DNA of 64,000 bases, taken from assembly GCA_007618135.1 (NCBI GenBank), contig PHFX01000004.1, positions 1-64,000 on the forward strand. Reading direction: 5' to 3'. Shown here piece after piece: positions 34,079 through 42,396 of the stretch; the first letter of the stretch is position 1, and every line of letters starts with the position of its first letter. Made by a program: the position numbers and the translations under genes. The stretch is from Candidatus Brocadia sp. WS118. GTDB taxonomy: Bacteria > Planctomycetota > Brocadiia > Brocadiales > Brocadiaceae. The notes under the pieces are model-generated. The model was not told the origin of the DNA, searched no databases, and saw only the letters and a program-made list of their open reading frames with translations.

Positions 34079-34807
34079 ATGAAAAAATATCTTATTTCTG
34101 GTATACTTGCAATTTCGTCGATAGCATTTTTGTCACATTCATTGGTATGGGCGCAGGAAGAGGAAAAGAAGGTATTGACGCCTGAAGAGATGGCCGCAGC
34201 AGCGAAGAAGCTGGAAGAGGCGCAGCAAAAGTTAAAGAAAGTAGTCAAAAATGTACCGAAGGTGGACAATGCAGGCTCTATTACCGGTGTTGTCACTTGC
34301 CAAAAAATGAGGAATAGCGCCGATGCTATTGTTTTTATTGAAAAAGTAGGGGATAATAAGTTTGCGCCACCTACAGAACATGCCATTGTTGATCAGCTTA
34401 ATCTTACGTATGTGCCCCGCGTTGTTGCTATGCAGAAAGGTACAACGGTGGATTTTCCGAACAGCGATGCCGTGCGTCACAACGTGTTTTCACCTCCTAC
34501 TGCAGCATTGCAATTTAACCTGGGGACGTACCCAACGGGCGTTGTAAAAGAGGTGCTCTTTGATGTTATTGGTGAAACGCCGTTGCTTTGCAATGTTCAC
34601 AGTGAGATGGCCGGTTTTGCCGTAACCTTTGAAAATCCGTATTTTGCTATTACCGATAAGGATGGGAACTATACGATTGAAGGAGTTCCACCGGGAAAAT
34701 ATACGGTGAAGACATGGCACGAAAAGCTAAAGGAACTATCACAGGAAATTACGGTAGAGGCGGGGAAGGCTACGAAGGTTGATTTTGATTTGAAGAGAAG
34801 AAGATAG
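34079..34807 (+). CDS. Cupredoxin-like protein after nxrA, homologue of 15841
   Basis: Exported 242-residue protein. Signal peptide ISGILAISSIAFLSHSLVWA; then a charged helical segment (EEMAAAAKKLEEAQQKLKKV), a cupredoxin-like domain with His in AVRHNVFS and Cys, His, Met in LLCNVHSEMAGF, and a carboxypeptidase-regulatory end (DGNYTIEGVPPGKYTVKTWH). The same order occurs in the 15841 protein, without the coiled helix. ATG 34079 is chosen because the signal begins there; an in-frame TTG (34052) precedes a ribosome binding site. Its place behind nxrA suggests an NXR partner or filament-related subunit, not proven. Confidence 0.75.
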   Translation: MKKYLISGILAISSIAFLSHSLVWAQEEEKKVLTPEEMAAAAKKLEEAQQKLKKVVKNVPKVDNAGSITGVVTCQKMRNSADAIVFIEKVGDNKFAPPTEHAIVDQLNLTYVPRVVAMQKGTTVDFPNSDAVRHNVFSPPTAALQFNLGTYPTGVVKEVLFDVIGETPLLCNVHSEMAGFAVTFENPYFAITDKDGNYTIEGVPPGKYTVKTWHEKLKELSQEITVEAGKATKVDFDLKRRR

Positions 34808-34864
34808 CCGTAAGGTAAAGTAAGGTAAAGATCCGCTGTCTTTGTAGGCAGATTTATTTTTTAG

Positions 34865-34904
34865 AATTCCAGTGAGTCGTTAACGTCTCACTGGAATTTT
34901 TTTT
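34865..34904 (+). terminator. Strong intrinsic terminator of the NXR region
   Basis: Perfect 12-base arms AATTCCAGTGAG (34865-34876) and CTCACTGGAATT (34887-34898), loop containing CGTTAACG, then an eight-T run overlapping the arm (34897-34904). It ends the plus-strand unit that includes nxrA and the cupredoxin gene. Confidence 0.92.
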
Positions 34905-35069
34905 GTGTAATACAACAAATAGAATCATGTCTTTTCAAAAGCAATAACACGGGGTTGCATGTTTGCCTTGAAATTAATATCAACAGGCAAGTTTTTCTTG
35001 AAATTACCTTCCAAATTTGCTATTTTATTGCCTTACTATTACTTACGTAACTTTGAGGGTCGTTGAGGT

Positions 35070-37136
35070 ATGAGAAACTTTTTATTAAGCCTTTTTGAAC
35101 GATTGGAAACAAGTATTTATAAGTTCAATGGAAATGGAAACGGAAATGGAAACGGAAAGCACCCTGTTCCTGACGTATCCAAAGATAACTTACGATTTGA
35201 AAGTCTGCCGATCAGGACAAGCATCCCTGCTTCATCAGCAGTAAAAAATCCATTGGATACGGGAATACTCAGATCGCAGCGCTACCTTCTCAGGAATCAA
35301 AATCGGTCCGATGGACATTGGGTAGGAATTTTAGAAGCAGATACCACCATAACGTCAGAATATATCATGGTCATGCATTTTCTTGGAAAGATAGATCCCG
35401 AGAAACAAAAAATGGCTGCGAATCTCCTGAAGGAACATCAACTTTCCGACGGTGGCTGGAATATTTACTACGGAGGACCAAGTGAAATCAGCGCTTCGGT
35501 AAAGGCATACTTTGCTTTGAAATTGGCAGGATATCCTGCAGACGAACCTTTTATGCTGCGGGCCAGGAGATGCATTCTCGATAAGGGCGGCATTATGAAG
35601 GCCAACTGTTTCACCAAGATTTACCTTGCTATGTTTGGGCAGGTTGACTGGCAAGCCGTGCCCGCTGTTCCTGCTGAAATGATCCTGTTTCCAGCCGGAT
35701 TTTACTTTAGTATTTATGAGATGTCGTACTGGTCAAGATGTATCGTGGTGCCGCTCTCCATTGCCATAGCAAAAAAACCCCATATTCCCGTTGGGGATGA
35801 CCTGCTGAAAGAACTCTACGTAATACCCCGCGAAAAAGTTGTTTATCGTATTAAACGGGACCAATCGGGTTTGAGCTGGCATAATTTCTTCATTGACGCC
35901 GACAGTATTTTCAGACGCTACGAACAACACCCCATTCAATTCATTCGAAGAATTGCCCTTCGCAAGGCGGAACAATGGATGCTGGAACATCTGGAGAAAT
36001 CCGGCGGACTTGGCGCCATTTGGCCGGCAATTGTTAATTCGATCTTTGCCATGAAGTGTCTTGGCTATCCGGACGATCATCCTGCATTCGTAAAGCAGCG
36101 TCAGGAGATAGAAGATCTGATTGTCTATGATGGCAACAAGCTTTATTTACAGCCGTGCGTGTCACCGGTATGGGATACCGCATGGGCGATTATTGCGCTT
36201 CATGAGTCCGGGGTAGCTGGCGCTGATCCTGCAGTACAAAGGGCAGGTCAGTGGCTTCTCAGCAAGGAAGTCAGGAATTTTGGTGATTGGGCTTTAAAGT
36301 GCAAGGTAGATGAGCCGAGCGGATGGTATTTTCAATATGCAAATGAATTTTATCCCGATACCGATGATAGCGCCGCTGTGCTGATGGCGCTGCAACGGGT
36401 ATCACTGCCGGAGGGGGCCGGTAAAGAAGCGTCTTTTTTGCGCGGGATACGATGGATTCTGGCTATGCAATGCGATGACGGTGGATGGGGTGCCTTCGAC
36501 CGCAATAACAACAAGACTATTCTAAATCATATCCCTTTTGCAGATTTTAATGCCTTATTGGATCCCAGCACGAGCGACGTTACCGCCCGATGTATGGAAT
36601 TTCTCGGCCGTATCGGGTTTGGCAAATCCTCTCAGCATGTCCGAAAAGCAGTAGAATTTCTCCAGAAAGAACAGGAAAAAGACGGTTCATGGTTTGGACG
36701 TTGGGGTGCAAACTACATTTATGGTACCTGGTCGGTACTTTCCGGACTTTTTGCGGTTGACGAGGATATGAATCTGCCCTATATCAGAAAGGCCATTGAG
36801 TGGCTGAAAAGCGTACAGAATTCTGACGGGGGGTGGGGTGAAACCATTCAGTCATATGATGATCCATTCCTTAAGGCAATTGGTAAAAGTACGCCTTCAC
36901 AAACGGCATGGGCGCTTTTGGGCTTGCTTGCCGGTGGGGAGACTAAATCAGAAGCGGTAGAAAGAGGTATAAAATTCCTCCTGGCGAAACAAAAAGAAGA
37001 TGGAACGTGGGATGAAACTGAATTTACTGCAACCGGCTTCCCAAAGGTCTTTTATCTGAAATACCATATGTATCGCAACTACTTCCCTCTCATAGCATTG
37101 AGCAGATACCGCAGTCTTATGCAAAATGCTAGCTGA
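35070..37136 (+). CDS. shc: Squalene-hopene cyclase
   Basis: Cyclises squalene to hopene or hopanol on the membrane, giving the hopanoid backbone. The 688-residue protein has the catalytic acid motif YPDTDDSAAVL (DxDD) and several QW repeats: QCDDGGWGAFDRNN, SVQNSDGGWGETIQSYDD and AKQKEDGTWDE. Close to the N-terminus is an odd NGNGNGNGNGK tract coded by five near-identical hexamers (35127-35157), outside the catalytic fold. The upstream region ends in the NXR terminator. The stop overlaps that of convergent hpnH by eight bases. With hpnH and hpnG it makes a hopanoid locus. Confidence 0.93.
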   Translation: MRNFLLSLFERLETSIYKFNGNGNGNGNGKHPVPDVSKDNLRFESLPIRTSIPASSAVKNPLDTGILRSQRYLLRNQNRSDGHWVGILEADTTITSEYIMVMHFLGKIDPEKQKMAANLLKEHQLSDGGWNIYYGGPSEISASVKAYFALKLAGYPADEPFMLRARRCILDKGGIMKANCFTKIYLAMFGQVDWQAVPAVPAEMILFPAGFYFSIYEMSYWSRCIVVPLSIAIAKKPHIPVGDDLLKELYVIPREKVVYRIKRDQSGLSWHNFFIDADSIFRRYEQHPIQFIRRIALRKAEQWMLEHLEKSGGLGAIWPAIVNSIFAMKCLGYPDDHPAFVKQRQEIEDLIVYDGNKLYLQPCVSPVWDTAWAIIALHESGVAGADPAVQRAGQWLLSKEVRNFGDWALKCKVDEPSGWYFQYANEFYPDTDDSAAVLMALQRVSLPEGAGKEASFLRGIRWILAMQCDDGGWGAFDRNNNKTILNHIPFADFNALLDPSTSDVTARCMEFLGRIGFGKSSQHVRKAVEFLQKEQEKDGSWFGRWGANYIYGTWSVLSGLFAVDEDMNLPYIRKAIEWLKSVQNSDGGWGETIQSYDDPFLKAIGKSTPSQTAWALLGLLAGGETKSEAVERGIKFLLAKQKEDGTWDETEFTATGFPKVFYLKYHMYRNYFPLIALSRYRSLMQNAS

Positions 37137-38133
37137 AACTCCACTTGGCCATTTCTATGATATCTGATATTCGTTTTCCGCCTTCCAAGACCACGGTAGG
37201 TTCAAAGCCGCAATGCATCATGCAGTTTACACAACGCGGGTCACTGCCTTCCTGATATTTCTCCCAATCCGTGTGTTCCATGCATTCGTCAAAGGTTTTG
37301 TAATGGGTATCAGTAATGAGGTAGCACGGGCTCTTCCATCCTAAATAGTTCCGGGTTGGATTTCCCCATGGTGTGCATTTGAGCGATCTCTCTCCTTTCA
37401 GAAATTTTAAATACAAGGGGGAGTTGAGTATCTTATATTTTTTAGAAATCCCGTAAATAAATCCAAACCGTTCCTGTATCTCATTCCGGCAAAGAAATAC
37501 TTCGTTGTCGTTGTGCTCAAAACTAAACCCCGGAGAGACCAACATGCCATCCACTCCCAATCCTTCAAGAAACGAGAACAGTTCTTCGATTTCATCTTCG
37601 CCGGTATTTTTGAATATGGTGGTATTGGTACAGACTTTGAATCCGGCCCGTTTCGCTTCCTTGATCCCCCTGATTGCACGTTCAAAGACCCCTTTCCCGG
37701 CAATGGCATCGTGGGTGCCGGCAAGCCCATCGATATGCACGTTGAGATTAAAGTACTTGCTGGGTTTTAGTTTTTTTATCGCCTCCGCAAGCAAGATTCC
37801 GTTGGTGCACAAATAGATATGCCTTTTTTTGTTGACAATAGCGCTGATAATTTTATCAATCTCCGGGTGCATGAGGGGTTCACCGCCGGTAACGGTAACA
37901 ACGGGGGCGGGACATTCGTCCACTGCCTGAACACACTCATCTACGCTTAACATCTCCCGCATCGTTTCTTTATATTCCCGGATTCTGCCACAGCCTTCAC
38001 AGGCGAGATTGCAGAGGTGGGTAATCTCCAGCATTAACACCAGCGGGAATCTTTCCCTGGAGGAAAACTTGTTCTTAAGCACGTATTTCGTCAAAGAAGA
38101 ACTTAGTGATAATGATACCCTCATAATAGGCAT
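37129..38133 (-). CDS. hpnH: Hopanoid biosynthesis radical SAM protein HpnH
   Basis: Radical SAM enzyme that adds the 5'-deoxyadenosyl group to diploptene, giving adenosylhopane, the first step toward extended hopanoids. The 334-residue protein has the cluster motif CNLACEGC, TVTGGEPLMHPEI (SAM region), and a cysteine-rich end (CVNCMMHCGFEPT). It faces shc and ends inside it by eight bases. The next enzyme, HpnG, is coded on the other strand at 38615, so hpnH and hpnG diverge from a shared 480-base region. MPIM at the start offers two ATGs (38133, 38124); the first is kept. Confidence 0.92.
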   Translation of the reverse strand: MPIMRVSLSLSSSLTKYVLKNKFSSRERFPLVLMLEITHLCNLACEGCGRIREYKETMREMLSVDECVQAVDECPAPVVTVTGGEPLMHPEIDKIISAIVNKKRHIYLCTNGILLAEAIKKLKPSKYFNLNVHIDGLAGTHDAIAGKGVFERAIRGIKEAKRAGFKVCTNTTIFKNTGEDEIEELFSFLEGLGVDGMLVSPGFSFEHNDNEVFLCRNEIQERFGFIYGISKKYKILNSPLYLKFLKGERSLKCTPWGNPTRNYLGWKSPCYLITDTHYKTFDECMEHTDWEKYQEGSDPRCVNCMMHCGFEPTVVLEGGKRISDIIEMAKWSFS

Positions 38134-38257
38134 TGCTCCGTTTTCATGAATAAAGGGAAAAAAACAAGGTAATTGGCAGAATACCGTATAATATTACGCT
38201 ATAAAAACTTCTTTTCCCCATTTTCATGAGGACAAGTTTTAGCAAGTTTTTTCATAA

Positions 38258-38283
38258 CCCCCTAACCCTCTTTACTCAGGGGG
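38258..38283. repeat. CCCCCT/AGGGGG hairpin
   Basis: Six-base arms around a 14-base loop. The surrounding sequence resembles the palindrome at 22499 (C-run, short A/T part, G-run then ATTT), so it is likely another copy of a dispersed intergenic repeat. Confidence 0.5.
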
Positions 38284-38468
38284 ATTTGGTTGCGCGGCTG
38301 TGCTGCGATTGTATACCAGATGCTATAGCAATTATGTGAGACTGTCAAGTATTATTTAACGTGTCATCTCTGAAAAGCGTTAGATGCGATTGGAATGAAT
38401 AAAACCAGGTACTTTTTCATAAATTGTATTGAAAATTTTTACTAAATTTGATTCCATTTACTTGTTAT

Positions 38469-38599
38469 CCAGGATGGCGTTTCATGAAAACCTTGACATG
38501 TCCGCGGTAGCCGCAGGCTTTAGCCTGCGTAAAATGAATGAAGTAACGCAATCTAAAGATTGCGGCTACGGTAAACATTTTAATGAAACGCTATCCTGG
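38469..38599. mobile_element. MITE-like element with 17-base terminal inverted repeats
   Basis: Terminal arms CCAGGATGGCGTTTCAT (38469-38485) and ATGAAACGCTATCCTGG (38583-38599) are inverted copies with one mismatch. Inside, a second inverted pair (GGTAGCCGCA near 38506 and TGCGGCTACGG ending 38571) encloses two hairpins, CGCAGGC/GCCTGCG and CGCAATCT/AGATTGCG. The whole folds into a cruciform-like structure with no coding capacity. No target duplication was clear. Confidence 0.7.
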
Positions 38600-38614
38600 T
38601 GAAGAGGAAGATTT

Positions 38615-39388
38615 ATGATAGCGGTATTTTTTGCATTAAGCCAGGAAGTGGCGTCACTGAAATCACACATAAATATCTTAAAAAAGATCCGGTACTCTCA
38701 CGCCATATTTTATCAGGCAGAGTTTTGCGGTTTCCCGATAACGCTAGTTCAGTCAGGAGTAGGGAAAAATGTATCGGAAATTATCCATCAATTATCAAAG
38801 TATATCAGGATACAGTTTATGATCTCTTCTGGTTTTGCCGGCAGCGTAAATCCCTTGGTGGGTGTTGGTGATCTGGTCATAGGAAACCATGTCCTCTCTT
38901 CTCTGCGGGAAGTTTCGGAAGAAGATATCTGCATCGATTCTACCTTGCCCTGTGATGCATCAGCTGTGGAAATCGCTGTTAAATTATGCAATACCGACTC
39001 CCTGAGATTCCATTGTGGAGACATCTTGTCTGTTGATAAAATAATCCGCCAGTCCTCTCTCAAAGAGCATATTGGAAAACAAACTTCTGCAATTGCGGTA
39101 GACATGGAATCTTTTGCCATAGCGGAGCGGGCCAATGCCATGGGAATCCCTTTTATCGTTGTGCGTGCAATCTCTGATGGGGTGGATGAGGATATGGAAA
39201 TTGGAGAAAATATGGTAACCAAAGGGGGAAGGGTGAATATTTCCGCCACAGCGCGATATCTGCTTAATAAACCGCACCACATTCCTTATCTGAATCGTCT
39301 TCGCAAGCAAACCAGACTGGCGACAAACACCCTCTCCGCATTCTTTCCAAATTTTATTACACAAATATACAATTCTTTGTTAGCATAA
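38615..39388 (+). CDS. hpnG: HpnG-like nucleoside phosphorylase (adenosylhopane)
   Basis: Phosphorylase of the PNP/UDP family, 257 residues. It has the glycine loop SSGFAGSVNPLVGVGDLVIG, GDILSVDKII, the VDMESFAIAERANAMGI signature and a catalytic Asp in VRAISDGVDED. Together with shc and hpnH nearby this fits HpnG, which removes adenine from adenosylhopane to give ribosylhopane. An MTA/SAH nucleosidase would be the alternative; context decides. The start at 38615 follows GAGGAAG right after the MITE-like element. Confidence 0.82.
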   Translation: MIAVFFALSQEVASLKSHINILKKIRYSHAIFYQAEFCGFPITLVQSGVGKNVSEIIHQLSKYIRIQFMISSGFAGSVNPLVGVGDLVIGNHVLSSLREVSEEDICIDSTLPCDASAVEIAVKLCNTDSLRFHCGDILSVDKIIRQSSLKEHIGKQTSAIAVDMESFAIAERANAMGIPFIVVRAISDGVDEDMEIGENMVTKGGRVNISATARYLLNKPHHIPYLNRLRKQTRLATNTLSAFFPNFITQIYNSLLA

Positions 39389-39407
39389 GGTGGTTAAGAG
39401 GTGATGG

Positions 39408-39911
39408 ATGACAAGTAAAACAATTGGGATTGTGATGGGCAGCGATTCTGATCTCGCTACGATGAAAGAGGCCATAAGCGTTTTCAAAGAATTTGGGGTG
39501 GGATTTGATGTGAATGTCATATCCGCCCACCGGTCACCGGAAAGGGCACACGCTTATGCGGTTGAGGCGGAAAAGAAATACGATGTAATCATTGCTGGCG
39601 CAGGGGGAGCTGCGCATCTGGCCGGCGTTATCGCGAGCCTTACTCCCCTTCCTGTTATTGGTGTGCCAATGCTGACATCAGGACTGGGCGGATTAGACTC
39701 GCTCCTCTCTATGGTGCAAATGCCATCCGGCATTCCGGTATCAACCATGGGAATTGGAAAATCAGGAGCCGTTAATGCCGCGATATTGGCAATACAGATC
39801 ATAAGCGTATCAGATCCAAAATTAAGACAAAAACTTGCCGTCTATAAAAAAAAGCTGGCAGATGAGGTTGCAAAAAAAGACAAAGCCGTGAGGATGGAAT
39901 TTGGATTATGA
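39408..39911 (+). CDS. purE: N5-carboxyaminoimidazole ribonucleotide mutase
   Basis: Converts N5-CAIR to CAIR in de novo purine synthesis. The 167-residue length is right for class I PurE. Signature motifs are GSDSDLATMKEA, SAHRSPERAHAYA with catalytic Ser and His, GAGGAAHLAG and GVPMLTSGLGGLDSLLSMVQ. It follows hpnG after 19 bases on the same strand. No purK is visible beside it. Confidence 0.95.
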   Translation: MTSKTIGIVMGSDSDLATMKEAISVFKEFGVGFDVNVISAHRSPERAHAYAVEAEKKYDVIIAGAGGAAHLAGVIASLTPLPVIGVPMLTSGLGGLDSLLSMVQMPSGIPVSTMGIGKSGAVNAAILAIQIISVSDPKLRQKLAVYKKKLADEVAKKDKAVRMEFGL

Positions 39912-39944
39912 TAGTTAGTGCTTTCGCAAAGAAGATGACGACTT

Positions 39945-40071
39945 TATAGTAAACGTATTAAATAAGTTGACATGTACTGGTCATTGCGAGCGACAGCGAA
40001 GCAATTCCACGATAGAGATTGCTTTGGGCTAGCACCCTCGCAATGACAACTTTCTTTAAGCGTTTACTATA
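39945..40071. mobile_element. MITE-like nested palindrome between purE and mtnA
   Basis: Three nested inverted pairs: TATAGTAAACG (39945-39955) with CGTTTACTATA (40061-40071); GTCATTGCGAG (39980-39990) with CTCGCAATGAC (40037-40047); AAGCAAT (39999-40005) with ATTGCTT (40018-40024). All arms are perfect. The middle part, with the GTCATTGCGAGCGACAGCGA beginning, is a repeat type seen in many bacterial genomes. It has no coding capacity. Confidence 0.75.
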
Positions 40072-40150
40072 GTATCAGAGCGAAGAAACAATTTTTTATT
40101 CGTTCAACGTAACGATGAAATCAGGGTAAATATTACATGAGGAAAGCGAA

Positions 40151-41206
40151 ATGCCATTACCAACCATAGAATGGGAAGGAGATATGAACGGTCGCATCCG
40201 GTTGATCGACCAGACATTGTTGCCCACCGAATTAAAGTTTGTTTACTGCGAGGATATAAAAAGCATCTGGCATGCCATTAAGACACTTATGGTAAGAGGC
40301 GCGCCGGCAATCGGCATTGCAGGCGCCATGGGCGTAGTCCTGGGCATAAAAGATATGCAGGGGAAGAGCACGGATGCGTTCCTGAGAGAACTCAAGCAGG
40401 TGACCACCTATCTGGGGACATCCAGGCCCACAGCTGTCAACCTCTTCTGGGGACTTGCCCGCATGGAGCGCATTGCCCAGGAAAATAAGGGCAAACCGGT
40501 TCTGGAAATAAAAGAAGTGCTTCTGCAGGAAGCGCTCAAGATACAAAATGAAGACAAGGTTATTTGCAGGCAGATCGGAGAAAATGGTGTCAGTCTTATC
40601 AAGGATGGCAATGGTATTTTAACCCATTGCAATGCGGGAGGGTTAGCCACGGCTGATTACGGGACTGCGCTGGCTGTCCTTTTCAAGGCAAAGGAACAGG
40701 GCAAACGTATTACGGTATACGCAGATGAAACACGTCCCTTGCTGCAAGGTGCAAGGTTAACGGCATGGGAACTGGTTCACGCGGGAATTGACGTTACCTT
40801 GATTTGTGATAACATGGCAGGGCATGTCATGAAGCTGGGAAAGGTACAGTGTGTGATTGTGGGTGCCGACCGGATCGCGGCCAATGGTGATACGGCAAAT
40901 AAGATTGGCACGTACAGCGTGTCCATTCTGGCAAAGGAGCATAAAATTCCCTTTTATGTAGCAGCGCCTGTTTCAACCTTTGATTTCAACATAAAATCCG
41001 GAGATGAGATTCCCATCGAAGAGCGTTCTGCGGAAGAGATCACCAATGGATTTGGCAAGCAAACTGCGCCTGACGGAGTAAAGGTCTTTAATCCTGCCTT
41101 TGATGTCACTCCGGCACGCAATATCACCGCCATTATTACCGAAAAGGGGGTAATTCATAACCCTTCTCGTGAGAATATACAACGTCTCCTGGGCGCAGTA
41201 AATTGA
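40151..41206 (+). CDS. mtnA: S-methyl-5-thioribose-1-phosphate isomerase
   Basis: Isomerises methylthioribose-1-phosphate to methylthioribulose-1-phosphate in methionine salvage. The 351-residue protein shows the family's MVRGAPAIGIAGAMGVVLG at residues 50-70, TAVNLFWGLARME, the catalytic cysteine in ILTHCNAGGLAT, YADETRPLLQGARLTAWEL and VGADRIAANGDTANKIGTYS. Paralogues include aldose-1-phosphate isomerases and eIF2B-like subunits, but the motifs fit MtnA. It is 239 bases after purE, beyond the MITE-like element. Confidence 0.94.
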   Translation: MPLPTIEWEGDMNGRIRLIDQTLLPTELKFVYCEDIKSIWHAIKTLMVRGAPAIGIAGAMGVVLGIKDMQGKSTDAFLRELKQVTTYLGTSRPTAVNLFWGLARMERIAQENKGKPVLEIKEVLLQEALKIQNEDKVICRQIGENGVSLIKDGNGILTHCNAGGLATADYGTALAVLFKAKEQGKRITVYADETRPLLQGARLTAWELVHAGIDVTLICDNMAGHVMKLGKVQCVIVGADRIAANGDTANKIGTYSVSILAKEHKIPFYVAAPVSTFDFNIKSGDEIPIEERSAEEITNGFGKQTAPDGVKVFNPAFDVTPARNITAIITEKGVIHNPSRENIQRLLGAVN

Positions 41207-41240
41207 ATTACCTTTTTCGTTCTTGTTCTTAGGAAGTCTC

Positions 41241-41627
41241 ATGAAAATCAAAGAAAGTTGTTGGTATGATAAACAGAAGGGGGCTCTGCGCATCCATCGT
41301 TATATGCTGTCGCTCTTTTTGGGTAGTATTTCTCTCCTTTTTCTTTTTGGCTGCGGATCTGACCGGGTAAACATTGAATTTCAAAGCTCACGAGAAATTT
41401 ATATTGATGATGCGAAAACGGACCCTGATAAGTTAAACAGAGAACTTGAATATGACTTAAAAGAAGCAGAGAAACAACGCTTACAAAAACAGCGTGCTGC
41501 GGAAGCTGCGGCAAAGGAGAAGGCAAAGGCGGAAGCGGAGCGCAAGGGAGAGCCGCAACAGGACGAGCAGGAGCCGAAAGAAACGATACAAGCAATAAGG
41601 ACAGAACCGTCAATATCACAACCATAA
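41241..41627 (+). CDS. Small lipoprotein with charged coiled-coil tail
   Basis: A 128-residue predicted lipoprotein of unknown function. The signal (YMLSLFLGSISLLFLFGC) ends in a lipobox LFGC with the cysteine at residue 38, after an unusually long basic lead. The mature part is highly charged with an Ala/Lys/Glu-rich stretch (AAEAAAKEKAKAEAERKGE), likely an extended coil. ATG 41241 follows AGGAAG; an in-frame TTG at 41223 lies upstream. It precedes the TPR and VWA genes and may belong with them. Confidence 0.65.
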   Translation: MKIKESCWYDKQKGALRIHRYMLSLFLGSISLLFLFGCGSDRVNIEFQSSREIYIDDAKTDPDKLNRELEYDLKEAEKQRLQKQRAAEAAAKEKAKAEAERKGEPQQDEQEPKETIQAIRTEPSISQP

Positions 41628-41655
41628 ATCGGAAGTTTTTTTCAAGGAGAGTACC

Positions 41656-42240
41656 ATGTGTGGGAAAAAAATTGTAACGGTGTTCCTTTTAATCGTTGCC
41701 GGTTTTCTGGTATTATACAGCTATGGATATTATAAAAAGCACACGACCGTATCCCTGATTGATGAAAAGATCAAAATGGGGAAATATAAAGATGCCCTGG
41801 CCTCTGTCCAAAAAATGGAGGAATCCTCGATCATTCGCATCGTATCAAAATTAGAGAAAGACGATCCGACGATCGCTTATACTAAAGGCGTAGTGTATGC
41901 CCTTATGGAAAACAAGAAAAAGGCAAGCGCCGAATTTCGAAAGGCGATGGAAACGAACGATCCTGTATTAAAGGCGCGGGCAATTTATAATACGGCGAAC
42001 CTCATCGCAACCGATATGGATTTTTCTACTGCCGCCATGCAATATACCGAGGTATTGAAGATTGATCCCAATGATTTTCAGGCAAAAAAAAACTTAGAAC
42101 GGATGAGGCTAGGCGAGCAGCAGTTTAATACGATGTTTAGCCCTGAACAACAGGAACGGGAAGACAGGATTGAGGCATTAAAACTCCTGCCCTGGGGTAC
42201 GAAATATAAGTATAGCGGAGAACAAAAACTGCGATGGTAA
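41656..42240 (+). CDS. Membrane-anchored TPR protein (BatC-like position)
   Basis: A 194-residue protein with one N-terminal helix (VTVFLLIVAGFLVLYSYGYY) and two or three tetratricopeptide-type repeats (YTKGVVYALMENKKKASAEF, AIYNTANLIATDMDFSTAAM and FQAKKNLERM). TPR proteins beside VWA proteins are typical of Bat-type (aerotolerance-related) clusters, so a scaffold role at the membrane is likely. Start ATG 41656 follows AAGGAGAG. Confidence 0.7.
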   Translation: MCGKKIVTVFLLIVAGFLVLYSYGYYKKHTTVSLIDEKIKMGKYKDALASVQKMEESSIIRIVSKLEKDDPTIAYTKGVVYALMENKKKASAEFRKAMETNDPVLKARAIYNTANLIATDMDFSTAAMQYTEVLKIDPNDFQAKKNLERMRLGEQQFNTMFSPEQQEREDRIEALKLLPWGTKYKYSGEQKLRW

Positions 42241-42396
42241 GTTCTTGCTGAGAGCATGAAAATCATGGAGCATCCTGGCGGTAACCAAACACATAAATAA
42301 TAGGGATCGGGGGTCAGAAACCAAAAGCCTGGCTCCTGACATCTGACACCCAACCCCTTTAAAACAACAAAATGATAAGACACACTATTTTTTAAC

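Larger units (their letters stand above)
38134..38614. other. Intergenic region between divergent hpnH and hpnG
   Basis: No gene seen. It contains a C-run/G-run palindrome (38258-38283), A/T-rich sequence likely to hold the hpnH promoter, and the 131-base MITE-like element that abuts the hpnG ribosome binding site (GAGGAAG). Confidence 0.55.

Noticed and set aside
42311-42347. GTCAGA/TCTGAC inverted pair as terminator between the TPR and VWA genes
   Set aside because: Six-base arms over a 23-base loop without a T-run are too weak to call.
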